From IMG/VR virus record IMGVR_UViG_3300001680_000196, positions 1 to 44,899 of that record: DNA of 44,899 nt; one strand, written 5' to 3'. The notes below the pieces were generated by a model that worked only from the letters and a program-made list of their open reading frames with translations, was not told where the DNA came from and searched no databases. Position numbers and translations under genes: made by a program. The DNA comes from a virus. This document shows, piece by piece, positions 33,196-40,608 of the stretch (position 1 is the stretch's first letter; each line of letters starts with the position of its first letter).

Positions 33196-33813
33196 TTATC
33201 TCATCTCCATAATAATTCGCCAGTAGTTTTCGTACCCAACAGAGTATTGAATGTACTGAACACCAAGCACGAAATACTTTTCATTTGTGTCTGCATCAAC
33301 AATAAAATCTGATACGGCTGGAGTAAAAGATTCATCATAAGCCATAAAAATAAGGGGTTTCTCCGTCTGGAAAGAGCCAAAAGAGTCAACCCGATAGTCT
33401 TGTGTGCTTATAGAATTACCAAGGGGCCGGTTTATAAAACAAGGCCAACCAGAAACAACAGCATATTCGCTACTTGCAGAGCCACCGCCCTTTCCAAAAT
33501 ACTTCACTTCAATAGTAGATCCGGACGATACAAGCGTTGCATCACAAGCAATACTGGTGACAGTATCAAAGTCTTTTACTGTAATGCCAAGAGAGGAAGA
33601 AGAAAAGGATATGGTGTCCGTTATACCAGACAAATTCTTGGTCCCGTTAACAGTTAGAACCCCTGTAGAGGCTTGATTTAGTTTGACCTGTACCACAGAG
33701 GAATTGCTTGGATTCCTTGTCACCGAAATAGAAGAGGCAGCAGCCTGAACATCAAAAAGAAGCTGAGTTTGACGGGTAATATCTACCCTGTTTCTCAATA
33801 CACTCATCATCAT
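33196..33813 (-). CDS. Head closure-like protein
   Basis: This 205-residue beta-rich protein starts at the ATG at 33813, with GGAGG six bases upstream. The TTG at 33825 lies within that ribosome site. The C-terminal part (F-I-V-D-A-D-T-N-E-K-Y-F-V-L-G-V-Q) resembles the barrel of head-closure/stopper proteins, where a D-x-x-G-x-x-Y-x-V pattern recurs. The first 110 residues form an additional Ser/Thr-rich beta region. Position after the connector genes and before tail completion fits. The family is not certain. Confidence 0.45.
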   Translation of the reverse strand: MMMSVLRNRVDITRQTQLLFDVQAAASSISVTRNPSNSSVVQVKLNQASTGVLTVNGTKNLSGITDTISFSSSSLGITVKDFDTVTSIACDATLVSSGSTIEVKYFGKGGGSASSEYAVVSGWPCFINRPLGNSISTQDYRVDSFGSFQTEKPLIFMAYDESFTPAVSDFIVDADTNEKYFVLGVQYIQYSVGYENYWRIIMEMR

Positions 33814-33831
33814 GGCAACCTCCAATCATAG

Positions 33832-34590
33832 TCATCTACCAAATACTATAACTTCAGGAGATTTAGTTATCCTTCTCCTTTTGCGAGTTCTTGATGCGCC
33901 ATAAGCAATTTGCGCTTCATTGGCGTTGGGTATCTTTTCCGGCTTTTGTGGCTTTACCTCTTCCAACTGCACGATAGTTGGCTTTCTCTTGTTATTTACA
34001 TCTACAACGATACGACGCTTAGTCCCTGCTCTTTTAACGCTTACACCAAGCTCGCCAATTAGATATTCAGCCAAAGAAGAAGAGATATTTGAAGCAGTAG
34101 AGTCTGTTAACTGACCGTCAGTAAAGCGAATTTGAGTCTCTACTTTATCTATAAGATTGTTTTGTAAAACAACATCCAATGACCGCTGTAAAAAACACAA
34201 ATTATCATAGACTTGCTTTTTCATGCGCTTTTCACACGATGGATATACAAGTATTGTCTCCAACCCCATAAATTCCGAGCATCTAACAACGGTATCTATA
34301 AACCGTGACGCCCAAAGTCGGTCCACACCGCACAATATCTCGTTCAAACCAGAGCAAATAACACAGTATGTCTTATCAAACTGCTTAGAAAAATGCTCTA
34401 TCTGGCTCATGCAAGACATAAGCCGAGAATATATACTCTTCAAATCCTTGCAGTGAACCACATAAACATACGGCTCTATGCTTCCGTCTGTCTTCTCCGC
34501 TATGGTGTTCACAATCTCATGGTCAATCGGCACAGCGTTTCTTGGGAAAGACCCATATCTGTCTGATACATATACAATACCTATTTTCAT
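33832..34590 (-). CDS. Degenerate SGNH-hydrolase-like protein
   Basis: This 252-residue protein has an N-terminal strand I-G-I-V-Y-V-S-D-R-Y-G-S where SGNH hydrolases have G-D-S, then V-I-C-S-G-L-N-E-I-L resembling the G-x-N-D block, and F-T-D-G-Q-L-T-D like the final D-x-x-H block but without the His. The catalytic set is therefore incomplete. The C-terminal 70 residues are very basic (T-R-K-R-R-R-I-T-K). I start it at the ATG at 34590, which overlaps the stop of an upstream frame (ATGA). A GTG at 34602 is also in frame. A binding rather than catalytic role is possible. Confidence 0.4.
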   Translation of the reverse strand: MKIGIVYVSDRYGSFPRNAVPIDHEIVNTIAEKTDGSIEPYVYVVHCKDLKSIYSRLMSCMSQIEHFSKQFDKTYCVICSGLNEILCGVDRLWASRFIDTVVRCSEFMGLETILVYPSCEKRMKKQVYDNLCFLQRSLDVVLQNNLIDKVETQIRFTDGQLTDSTASNISSSLAEYLIGELGVSVKRAGTKRRIVVDVNNKRKPTIVQLEEVKPQKPEKIPNANEAQIAYGASRTRKRRRITKSPEVIVFGR

Positions 34591-34724
34591 TTTAGTAACC
34601 ACACCTGATTTTCGAGTTTAAGATACCAATCTATTGTTTCTTTGGGCAATAGTTCTTCTGGATGCCCACCAAACTTATACCAAGAGCATATCGGAAGGTA
34701 TGCCCAGACCTGGACAAGTAGTTG
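34587..34724 (-). pseudogene. Coding-like frame without a start codon
   Basis: Between the basic-tail protein and the SGNH-like gene, one frame runs from an in-frame TAG (34725-34727) to a TGA at 34589-34587 that overlaps the next ATG (ATGA). It reads as protein, rich in Trp/Tyr and ending W-Y-L-K-L-E-N-Q-V-W-L-L-K, but has no ATG or GTG near its beginning. It is probably the remnant of a coupled gene or needs a rare start. Confidence 0.3.
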
Positions 34725-34774
34725 CTACTGGATAGTACACCATACTAACTCAAAAGAGGTAATGTGTAAAAAGA

Positions 34775-35113
34775 CTATCTGTTTGAATGGCTTTTCTTCG
34801 TATAAGAACTTTTAGTAGACAGCTTTTTGTTGGCTACTTTCTTAGCTGCTGCTTTTATCGTTGCCTGTGACGGTGTTGCAGTCGGTGTTGCCTTTACCAT
34901 TGTTCGTGGAGGCGTCTTCTTAACGGCAGTTGTTGGCCTGACAGGGGTATACTCTTTGAACTTTAAACGTCTGGTAACGAACGTGTAGACATTAACGTCA
35001 TCAGTAGAGCATACCAAAAATCCATTATCAATAGTGCATTGTATCACTACGCCCATAGGAAGTATCCATTGGGTTCTACCACCATGGTATCTCTTTTTAA
35101 GATGATAAGTCAT
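34775..35113 (-). CDS. Small protein with basic, Thr/Lys-rich tail
   Basis: This 112-residue protein starts one base after the head-tail connector stop. The first ~55 residues form a small beta domain (I-Q-C-T-I-D-N-G-F-L-V-C). From about 58 onward it is a low-complexity Pro/Thr/Lys tail rich in A-T-P, A-A-K-K and S-Y-T-K-K, likely flexible and positively charged. Such tails can bind DNA or the capsid. No family recognised. Confidence 0.5.
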   Translation of the reverse strand: MTYHLKKRYHGGRTQWILPMGVVIQCTIDNGFLVCSTDDVNVYTFVTRRLKFKEYTPVRPTTAVKKTPPRTMVKATPTATPSQATIKAAAKKVANKKLSTKSSYTKKSHSNR

Positions 35114-35114
35114 T

Positions 35115-35696
35115 CTATCCACCCAATCCTCTAGCGAATACTCGCCTATGTTTATTTAAAATGCGTTGCGCTATTAAAGGTATGGTGCTTCCGGTGGCCC
35201 CGTCAAATTTCACCATGTAATCCCCAATCCTTTGCTCCTTAATACCCGCAGAAGACTGTTGATTGAAGAGACTTGTCGCTATTAGATTGCCAGCATAAAT
35301 AACATCTTCTGGAACCGAAGAAAAACCAGCGGTGTAATCCACTTCTACAATACCGCGACCAGTTGAAAAGAGAGCGGAAAGGGGCTTCAACTTTATTATG
35401 CCAAGACCTGAATCAAGCTCATATCCAGTAGCCGACATTAGCGAACCAGAGATTGTTAGAGCGGTAATGGATGCAACAGGTCTGTACGTCAAGGCCACCT
35501 CGCTCATTCCACCCGCAGTTACATCTATCTTTTCAGAATAAGCAATCACACCAGAAGAAGTTAAGCCCAATTCATCCAACACCATCTGTTCCACAGCACC
35601 CTGCAAATCTTCTATGGCAGCATCATTCCTTGTGACGACAGTTGGTATCCCCATCATGCGTTTAATGCGGTCTTTATCGGTGAAGACGTATGGCAT
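35115..35696 (-). CDS. Head-tail connector (gp6-like adaptor)
   Basis: This 193-residue protein has an N-terminal helix pair, a central strand region (R-P-V-A-S-I-T-A-L-T-I-S-G) followed by D-Y-T-A-G-F near 129-134, and C-terminal helices. This is the usual layout of HK97 gp6/SPP1 gp15-type adaptors that bind the portal and start the tail interface. It comes after the capsid and AT-hook-like genes. Good fit by pattern and order. Confidence 0.7.
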   Translation of the reverse strand: MPYVFTDKDRIKRMMGIPTVVTRNDAAIEDLQGAVEQMVLDELGLTSSGVIAYSEKIDVTAGGMSEVALTYRPVASITALTISGSLMSATGYELDSGLGIIKLKPLSALFSTGRGIVEVDYTAGFSSVPEDVIYAGNLIATSLFNQQSSAGIKEQRIGDYMVKFDGATGSTIPLIAQRILNKHRRVFARGLGG

Positions 35697-35702
35697 TATT
35701 CA

Positions 35703-35999
35703 TTAGTCCTTTGTTTGACTTTTCCGTGGTCTTCCTGGCTTTCTCTTATTCAAGATTGACCTGAAAACGTCTTTCGTCGCTTCTGTCCATCCTAATTTAG
35801 ACGCCCTTTCTACAGCGGATTTATTTTTAAGAAAGATTGTTGCTGCCATTACCCCATCAACACTGATTGGTTGGCTGTGACAACTATCTGTATAACAATA
35901 AAACGACTGACCAACCTGTGGGTCAATGTCATACCTTCGCATCGCAAACTTGAAATTGTCTTTAAGGAACTTTGGGTCCGTGCCGAGTGCAGTCGTCAT
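35703..35999 (-). CDS. Small protein with AT-hook-like C-terminus
   Basis: This 98-residue protein ends K-R-K-P-G-R-P-R-K-S near residues 83-92, containing the G-R-P core of AT-hook DNA-binding motifs between basic residues. The first 80 residues are mixed, with several aromatic residues and a Cys at 34 and 40. AGAGGTGA precedes the ATG. It directly follows the capsid gene's terminator, where decoration or connector genes usually lie. It may bind DNA inside the head, which is inference. Confidence 0.55.
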   Translation of the reverse strand: MTTALGTDPKFLKDNFKFAMRRYDIDPQVGQSFYCYTDSCHSQPISVDGVMAATIFLKNKSAVERASKLGWTEATKDVFRSILNKRKPGRPRKSQTKD

Positions 36000-36035
36000 T
36001 TATTCACCTCTGTAATTATTTTACACTGTATCAAA

Positions 36036-36064
36036 TAAAAAAGGGGGCCGCAAATGCAGCCCCC
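36036..36064 (-). terminator. Strong terminator after the capsid gene
   Basis: On the minus strand GGGGGC (from 36064) pairs with GCCCCC (to 36043) over at least six G-C pairs, with an inner TGC/GCA pair, and is followed by TTTTTTAT (36042-36035). This is a textbook Rho-independent terminator. It should keep capsid mRNA abundant while lowering expression of the connector and tail genes. Confidence 0.85.
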
Positions 36065-36100
36065 CAACATAGTGTTCCGATTATCTGAAACTTAGGTTGA

Positions 36101-37099
36101 TTACAAGACGTTCGTAAGCATAGAAGCACCGAATGTATTTGAGATGCAAAGAGCCCCATCCCAAAACATATCGAACTTATCAAACTGACTGTCAGTCTTA
36201 GCCAATGGCATAACTGTCATTGGGGTAAGCTCACTTATATAGGCGTATCTCTTGTTAAGGACCAAGATAGACGTTCCAGTTCCACTAGTATAAGACTGAA
36301 TGAGGGCACCAGCAGGGTTCAGTGCAATGGTATCTGGAATTGCAGTAGAGCCAACAATAGGAATTCCATCATAAGTTCTTACACGAAATCCAGCAGCAAT
36401 TTCAGTCTCGTTAACAAACTGTTGTGTCGCTTGAAGAGCCCCATTGATAGATCGAAGTCCTTTAAGCGACCCACAAATCACCAAGTCACTACGCCTACCA
36501 GAACCCTTGACAGCATCAATAGCTCTATCCAAGTTCGAGAGGTTTAGAGCAGCAGGTGTAGCGCCAGTGTTATTGTTGATCAATTGGGCACCTTGGATCT
36601 GTGTCATAAATCCATTGATTGCCTGGGTGGTATCTATGTTGGCAGAGGCAGCAGCATTTCCTTGACCCAGAACCAGCGCTTTTTCCATGGCGTTAGCAAA
36701 ATCTTCTGCCTTCATTGCCATTTCAAGAGCCAAAATATCGGTATAGCTCCGACCAGTGGCTTGAATTTTGCGGGTAACGTTACCTTGTGTGACCAACGTT
36801 TTATAGTCGAAGTTAATTTGAGCGTATTCACCAACTTCATCATAGGTGCTAGAAGCAGTAGTGTCCAAGACCCACGCCCCACCAGATTGTCCGGCAGTTC
36901 GTTGATTGATATACTCTGCATTACCAGTGCCACGACGACGATCAAGAACAGCCTGAAGGCCGAACTCGCGAAGCGTTAGCTGCTGAACAGTGCGGTTAAT
37001 AAATTTCTGAAGGAGTGTTGTTCCGTCAGAACTAACTGTAATTTGAGTCGCCCGTTCAAATGCTTGACGGGTTGCCTCAGTAGGTGACCATTGTGACAT
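36101..37099 (-). CDS. Major capsid protein, HK97 fold
   Basis: This 332-residue protein lies between the prohead protease and a strong terminator, the usual place of the capsid gene. It has a helical N-terminus, a long E-loop-like strand region with Y-A-Q-I-N-F-D-Y-K-T-L near 91-101, the spine-like helix A-L-E-M-A-M-K-A-E-D-F-A-N-A-M-E-K-A-L, and I-V-G-S-T-A-I-P near the P-domain, all typical of HK97-fold proteins. AGGGGAA precedes the ATG. No separate long N-terminal scaffold is present; the protease gene probably supplies it. Confidence 0.83.
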   Translation of the reverse strand: MSQWSPTEATRQAFERATQITVSSDGTTLLQKFINRTVQQLTLREFGLQAVLDRRRGTGNAEYINQRTAGQSGGAWVLDTTASSTYDEVGEYAQINFDYKTLVTQGNVTRKIQATGRSYTDILALEMAMKAEDFANAMEKALVLGQGNAAASANIDTTQAINGFMTQIQGAQLINNNTGATPAALNLSNLDRAIDAVKGSGRRSDLVICGSLKGLRSINGALQATQQFVNETEIAAGFRVRTYDGIPIVGSTAIPDTIALNPAGALIQSYTSGTGTSILVLNKRYAYISELTPMTVMPLAKTDSQFDKFDMFWDGALCISNTFGASMLTNVL

Positions 37100-37109
37100 T
37101 GTATTCCCC

Positions 37110-38927
37110 TTAGTTCCAGCTCATTTGTTTAGTAGATAGCAAACCGTCAGCTTCTGCGGAACGAAGTCCAGCACCGAGTAGGTCTACAAGTTTTGAGTGC
37201 GATACTTGCTTTTCTCCAAGCAACTGTTCAACGTTCTCTTCGATTACAGTAGCCAGAGCCGTGCTACCACTTTTCCGAGCAGCGTCAATACTGCGGCTAA
37301 ATTCATGCCGAGCCAGAGGGCCAGAGCCAATATGTCGAGAATGAATTCCAGTGCGTACTGGTTCCGACATAAGCTTTGTTATCATTCCTTCCGCTTTTGA
37401 AAGCCGATCACGCAACATAGTTACATCTTCGGGTTCTTTGATTTCAGTTTTCTCAGGCTCACTTGGGGCCTCTGTCGATGCAGATGCCTTTGGTAGAGCT
37501 TCAAGAACTGATCGAGTAACGATTTCAGCAATCGCCTTCATTTCATTTTCAGTCATGTCTTCTCCATGTCTGGTTCTGCTATCGACATTTTCATTCTCAG
37601 CAGAAGATTTAGTGTTTGGGTTATTTTCCGTATCGGAAATTGATTTAAGTTCTGGTGCGTCCTTGCCAAATTTTTCATAGTATTTAACAAGGTGGGCGTG
37701 TGCTTTTGGTTTCTCGTTGTCGGGCATATCTACACCGCCCCTGGCTCCATTTAAAGCAGCCATAGCCGCAACGACACCACGAAATACAACCCTAAGTTCC
37801 CCATTTATCATTCTGGCAAATGGAAGTTTATAGGCTGACTTGGAGTCCTGTGCTTTCTCCGGATCTAAATAAAGATGGGCTCTCTTATAACGGTCCCAAT
37901 TATCCAACCCTTTCCCCAAGACCTCATCTTGCGCTGTAGTGTTCCAATCCCACGGAACATCTTCCGCAGCGAGTGGCAAATCAGCAAACCCCGTAATCGT
38001 TCTCTCTTCGGTGCTGGCTTCTACTGACTTCTCTTCCTTAGACACTTTAAGAGTGGCATATTCTTCTTCAAGAAGATCAAACGCTTTTTTCAGCTTTGCA
38101 TGTTCTTCTTTCAAGCTGTAATATTCGTTGTCTTCTTCATCTTTTGCTCTCTCGATGACCTCGACAACTTCCTCTGTCTTATCAAGAACAGTTGTTTCTA
38201 CAGTTTTAGGCATAACCTCATCATCCCCCGTGTTGTTTTTGATAGCTTGATCAATAATACTACGTATTGACATATTAGCCAATCCACTACTGTCGGGATT
38301 TGCAGGGGCTCTTGTAATTGCAACATGGTCAAGGGTTACATCTTGGATAATAATGCGCTCTATCTCGCCACCTTCATTTTCCAAGACCGTTATATCTTCA
38401 AACCAACCACCAATAGACTGACCAATTGGCTCGCCACGATCAAGGCGTTTTACTAATTCCTTAGAACGCTTGTCATCTGCGTACAATTGGGAACGAACAA
38501 CTAAAACAAAGTTATCGCTTCCTTTTCCCTTTTTAACTGCCTCGGCCCTAATCTCTGCATCTATTGTGCGTCCAATTACCTCATCCCATTCCGCTATTCC
38601 TCCAGACGCAAAACTATTGTGTCTCGGAAGGATTGGGATACCCGCTTTAATTTGGTTACACATATTATTTAGGGCACCAATTGACATTTCAGTTCCATAA
38701 TGGTCAACAGAAGTGCTACTTGCTATGCCTTCGATAGCGTAAACCGTACCAACATTGCCGACATTACCAACGTCTATCTCGGAATCTGCGAATGAATTAA
38801 GTTGTTTTATATGATAGTTCGTCCTAAATCTTCCTTTAAGTCTATGAACGGTTCCCCCGTTCACATCTGTCTTAGAAGATTGACAAACAAAACCGTCAAA
38901 CGCCTCTTCATTTTTGTTCTTTTTCAT
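37110..38927 (-). CDS. Prohead protease fused to scaffold-like regions
   Basis: This 605-residue protein has an S78-type protease domain at residues ~60-225, with His103 in P-R-H-N-S and Ser171 in G-Q-S-I-G-G-W-F, followed by D-H-V-A-I-T-R-A-P-A-N-P, typical of HK97-type proheads. A charged coiled-coil (~245-305) follows, then a compact domain (~312-427) with W-D-R-Y-K-R-A-H-L-Y and A-L-N-G-A-R-G-G-V-D, seen in some prohead proteases. A second coiled-coil/acidic scaffold region runs to the C-terminus. Scaffold and protease thus lie in one gene. AAGG lies about eight bases before the ATG. Protease identity is firm, domain roles are inference. Confidence 0.8.
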   Translation of the reverse strand: MKKNKNEEAFDGFVCQSSKTDVNGGTVHRLKGRFRTNYHIKQLNSFADSEIDVGNVGNVGTVYAIEGIASSTSVDHYGTEMSIGALNNMCNQIKAGIPILPRHNSFASGGIAEWDEVIGRTIDAEIRAEAVKKGKGSDNFVLVVRSQLYADDKRSKELVKRLDRGEPIGQSIGGWFEDITVLENEGGEIERIIIQDVTLDHVAITRAPANPDSSGLANMSIRSIIDQAIKNNTGDDEVMPKTVETTVLDKTEEVVEVIERAKDEEDNEYYSLKEEHAKLKKAFDLLEEEYATLKVSKEEKSVEASTEERTITGFADLPLAAEDVPWDWNTTAQDEVLGKGLDNWDRYKRAHLYLDPEKAQDSKSAYKLPFARMINGELRVVFRGVVAAMAALNGARGGVDMPDNEKPKAHAHLVKYYEKFGKDAPELKSISDTENNPNTKSSAENENVDSRTRHGEDMTENEMKAIAEIVTRSVLEALPKASASTEAPSEPEKTEIKEPEDVTMLRDRLSKAEGMITKLMSEPVRTGIHSRHIGSGPLARHEFSRSIDAARKSGSTALATVIEENVEQLLGEKQVSHSKLVDLLGAGLRSAEADGLLSTKQMSWN

Positions 38928-38959
38928 ACAGATACCTTACAGCAAAACCCATACATATG

Positions 38960-38986
38960 TTTATACCAAACACCCTGAATCGTCAA
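38960..38986 (-). promoter_or_regulatory. Leftward late promoter before the protease gene
   Basis: The minus strand has TTGACG (38986-38981), a 15-base spacer and TATAAA (38965-38960), about 33 bases before the protease ATG. The spacer is short, but both boxes are close to consensus. It should drive the head-tail operon. Confidence 0.5.
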
Positions 38987-39099
38987 AACCGTACATTAAC
39001 CCAAACAATATGTAGCAAAACACTAACATTAGAAATGTCTATAGCATATTATTATTTTAAGTGTAAAAGCTAACGCAACATCTTGTTAAAGGCGCGATA

Positions 39100-40608
39100 A
39101 TGAAATTTGTCACAGAATCCCTAAGTATAACTAAGAAAATTGACACCGTACAGCCGGGCTCTTGGTCTTCTAGCAACTATATAGCAAGAAAACGAAAGGG
39201 CCTTCACTTCAATAATGAAGTATTCTCTCAAACGTCCATCCCATCTATGGGTGGCTCGTATACCCGTTCAAATGAACGGGTACTGTCCGATGAAGAGCTA
39301 TGGACCGTTTACTTGAAGTGTAGCGACGTTCGCGCAAGCGTTGACTCCATAGTTCGTAGGGTTGCCACGTTCGATTGGATGGTTTTACCTAACATTTCCC
39401 CACAAGATGAACGGTATGAGGGATTATTGAAGGTTTGCGATCAGGTGACACGCTTTTTACAACAGCCGAACAAAAATGGGGACACGTGGCAAGAAGTGAT
39501 GACCGCACTTTTAACCGATACATTGGTTATGGATGCCGGGGTGCTTGAATTAGCATACGGGAAGAATGGCGTTCTTCAAGAATTGGTTCCATTAAGAGGA
39601 TCAACCATCTTTCCACAAGTAGATGAGTTTGGCAGAATCAAAGAATACTCCCAAAATATATACCAAGATGGCATGTACGGAACAATAAGAGAGTCAACTT
39701 CTCCACAAGATTTTCCTACATTCAAGCCTAACCAAATAATGTTTCTTAGTTTGTTCAAGAATACAGCGGAACCACGCGGAAACCCCATTATAGAATCAAT
39801 AATCAACGAAGTAATAGCTATGTTGAGAGCGAATGAACACGCAATGATAAGTCTGGATGCAGACGAGATACCGCCAGGGATACTTGTGCTAGCTGGTATT
39901 GCGGGTCGCGCTGCCGAAGAAGCACGTGCTGATATGCAAAGATTGAAGGGTCAGGACCATAAGATAAGAGTTATGACCACACCAGATCCCACAGGGATAG
40001 GCGCGAAATGGATTGAACTCAAACGAACCCCTAAAGATGTCTCTATGATTGAGATTATCGACCAGATTAGGCGAGCTATCTACAGGGCTTTTGGAGTTAT
40101 GCCCGTAGAAATGGGTATGACTGAATCTATACCACGAGCTACCGCTGTTGTTCAGATGGACGTTGCCTCGTCGCACTTGGTTACTCCAATCTTAGAGCTG
40201 CTACAAGGGAAAATAAATGGGCAAATTCTTACATCTCTTGTACAAAATACAGAGATAACGAACTTAATAGAGTTTAAATTCGACAGAGAAAAAAGACTTA
40301 CTCCAGAAGACCAAAGGAACTTGGCTACAACGCATCAACTATACGTTAAAAGCGGTGTTATGACGCGAAATGAAGTTAGAGAAACACTAGGACTCAAGCC
40401 GGTATTAGGCGCAGACAAACTAACACATGAATATACCGGGAATATAGCAACTATTACTGCCGATACGGAAGATGTGTATGATGATACTGTAAGCGATGAG
40501 CAACTAAAAGATGACGAATCTTCGGCTGATGAAAAGATAGGGCTCGAAGAGCAAGAAGACATAGAAGTTTTTGAAACCGAAAAAGAAATAGAGAAAAAAG
40601 AAGAATGA
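39100..40608 (+). CDS. Portal protein
   Basis: This 502-residue protein forms the dodecameric ring at the head vertex. It shows an HK97-type portal pattern: S-D-V-R-A-S-V-D-S-I near 83-92, E-P-R-G-N-P-I-I-E near 225, P-P-G-I-L-V-L near 257, and a long helix with D-Q-I-R-R-A-I-Y-R-A-F-G-V. The last 60 residues are very acidic. AAAGG lies eight bases before the ATG. Its stop overlaps the terminase start by four bases (ATGA). The rightward direction, opposite to the protease and capsid genes, is unusual. Confidence 0.85.
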   Translation: MKFVTESLSITKKIDTVQPGSWSSSNYIARKRKGLHFNNEVFSQTSIPSMGGSYTRSNERVLSDEELWTVYLKCSDVRASVDSIVRRVATFDWMVLPNISPQDERYEGLLKVCDQVTRFLQQPNKNGDTWQEVMTALLTDTLVMDAGVLELAYGKNGVLQELVPLRGSTIFPQVDEFGRIKEYSQNIYQDGMYGTIRESTSPQDFPTFKPNQIMFLSLFKNTAEPRGNPIIESIINEVIAMLRANEHAMISLDADEIPPGILVLAGIAGRAAEEARADMQRLKGQDHKIRVMTTPDPTGIGAKWIELKRTPKDVSMIEIIDQIRRAIYRAFGVMPVEMGMTESIPRATAVVQMDVASSHLVTPILELLQGKINGQILTSLVQNTEITNLIEFKFDREKRLTPEDQRNLATTHQLYVKSGVMTRNEVRETLGLKPVLGADKLTHEYTGNIATITADTEDVYDDTVSDEQLKDDESSADEKIGLEEQEDIEVFETEKEIEKKEE

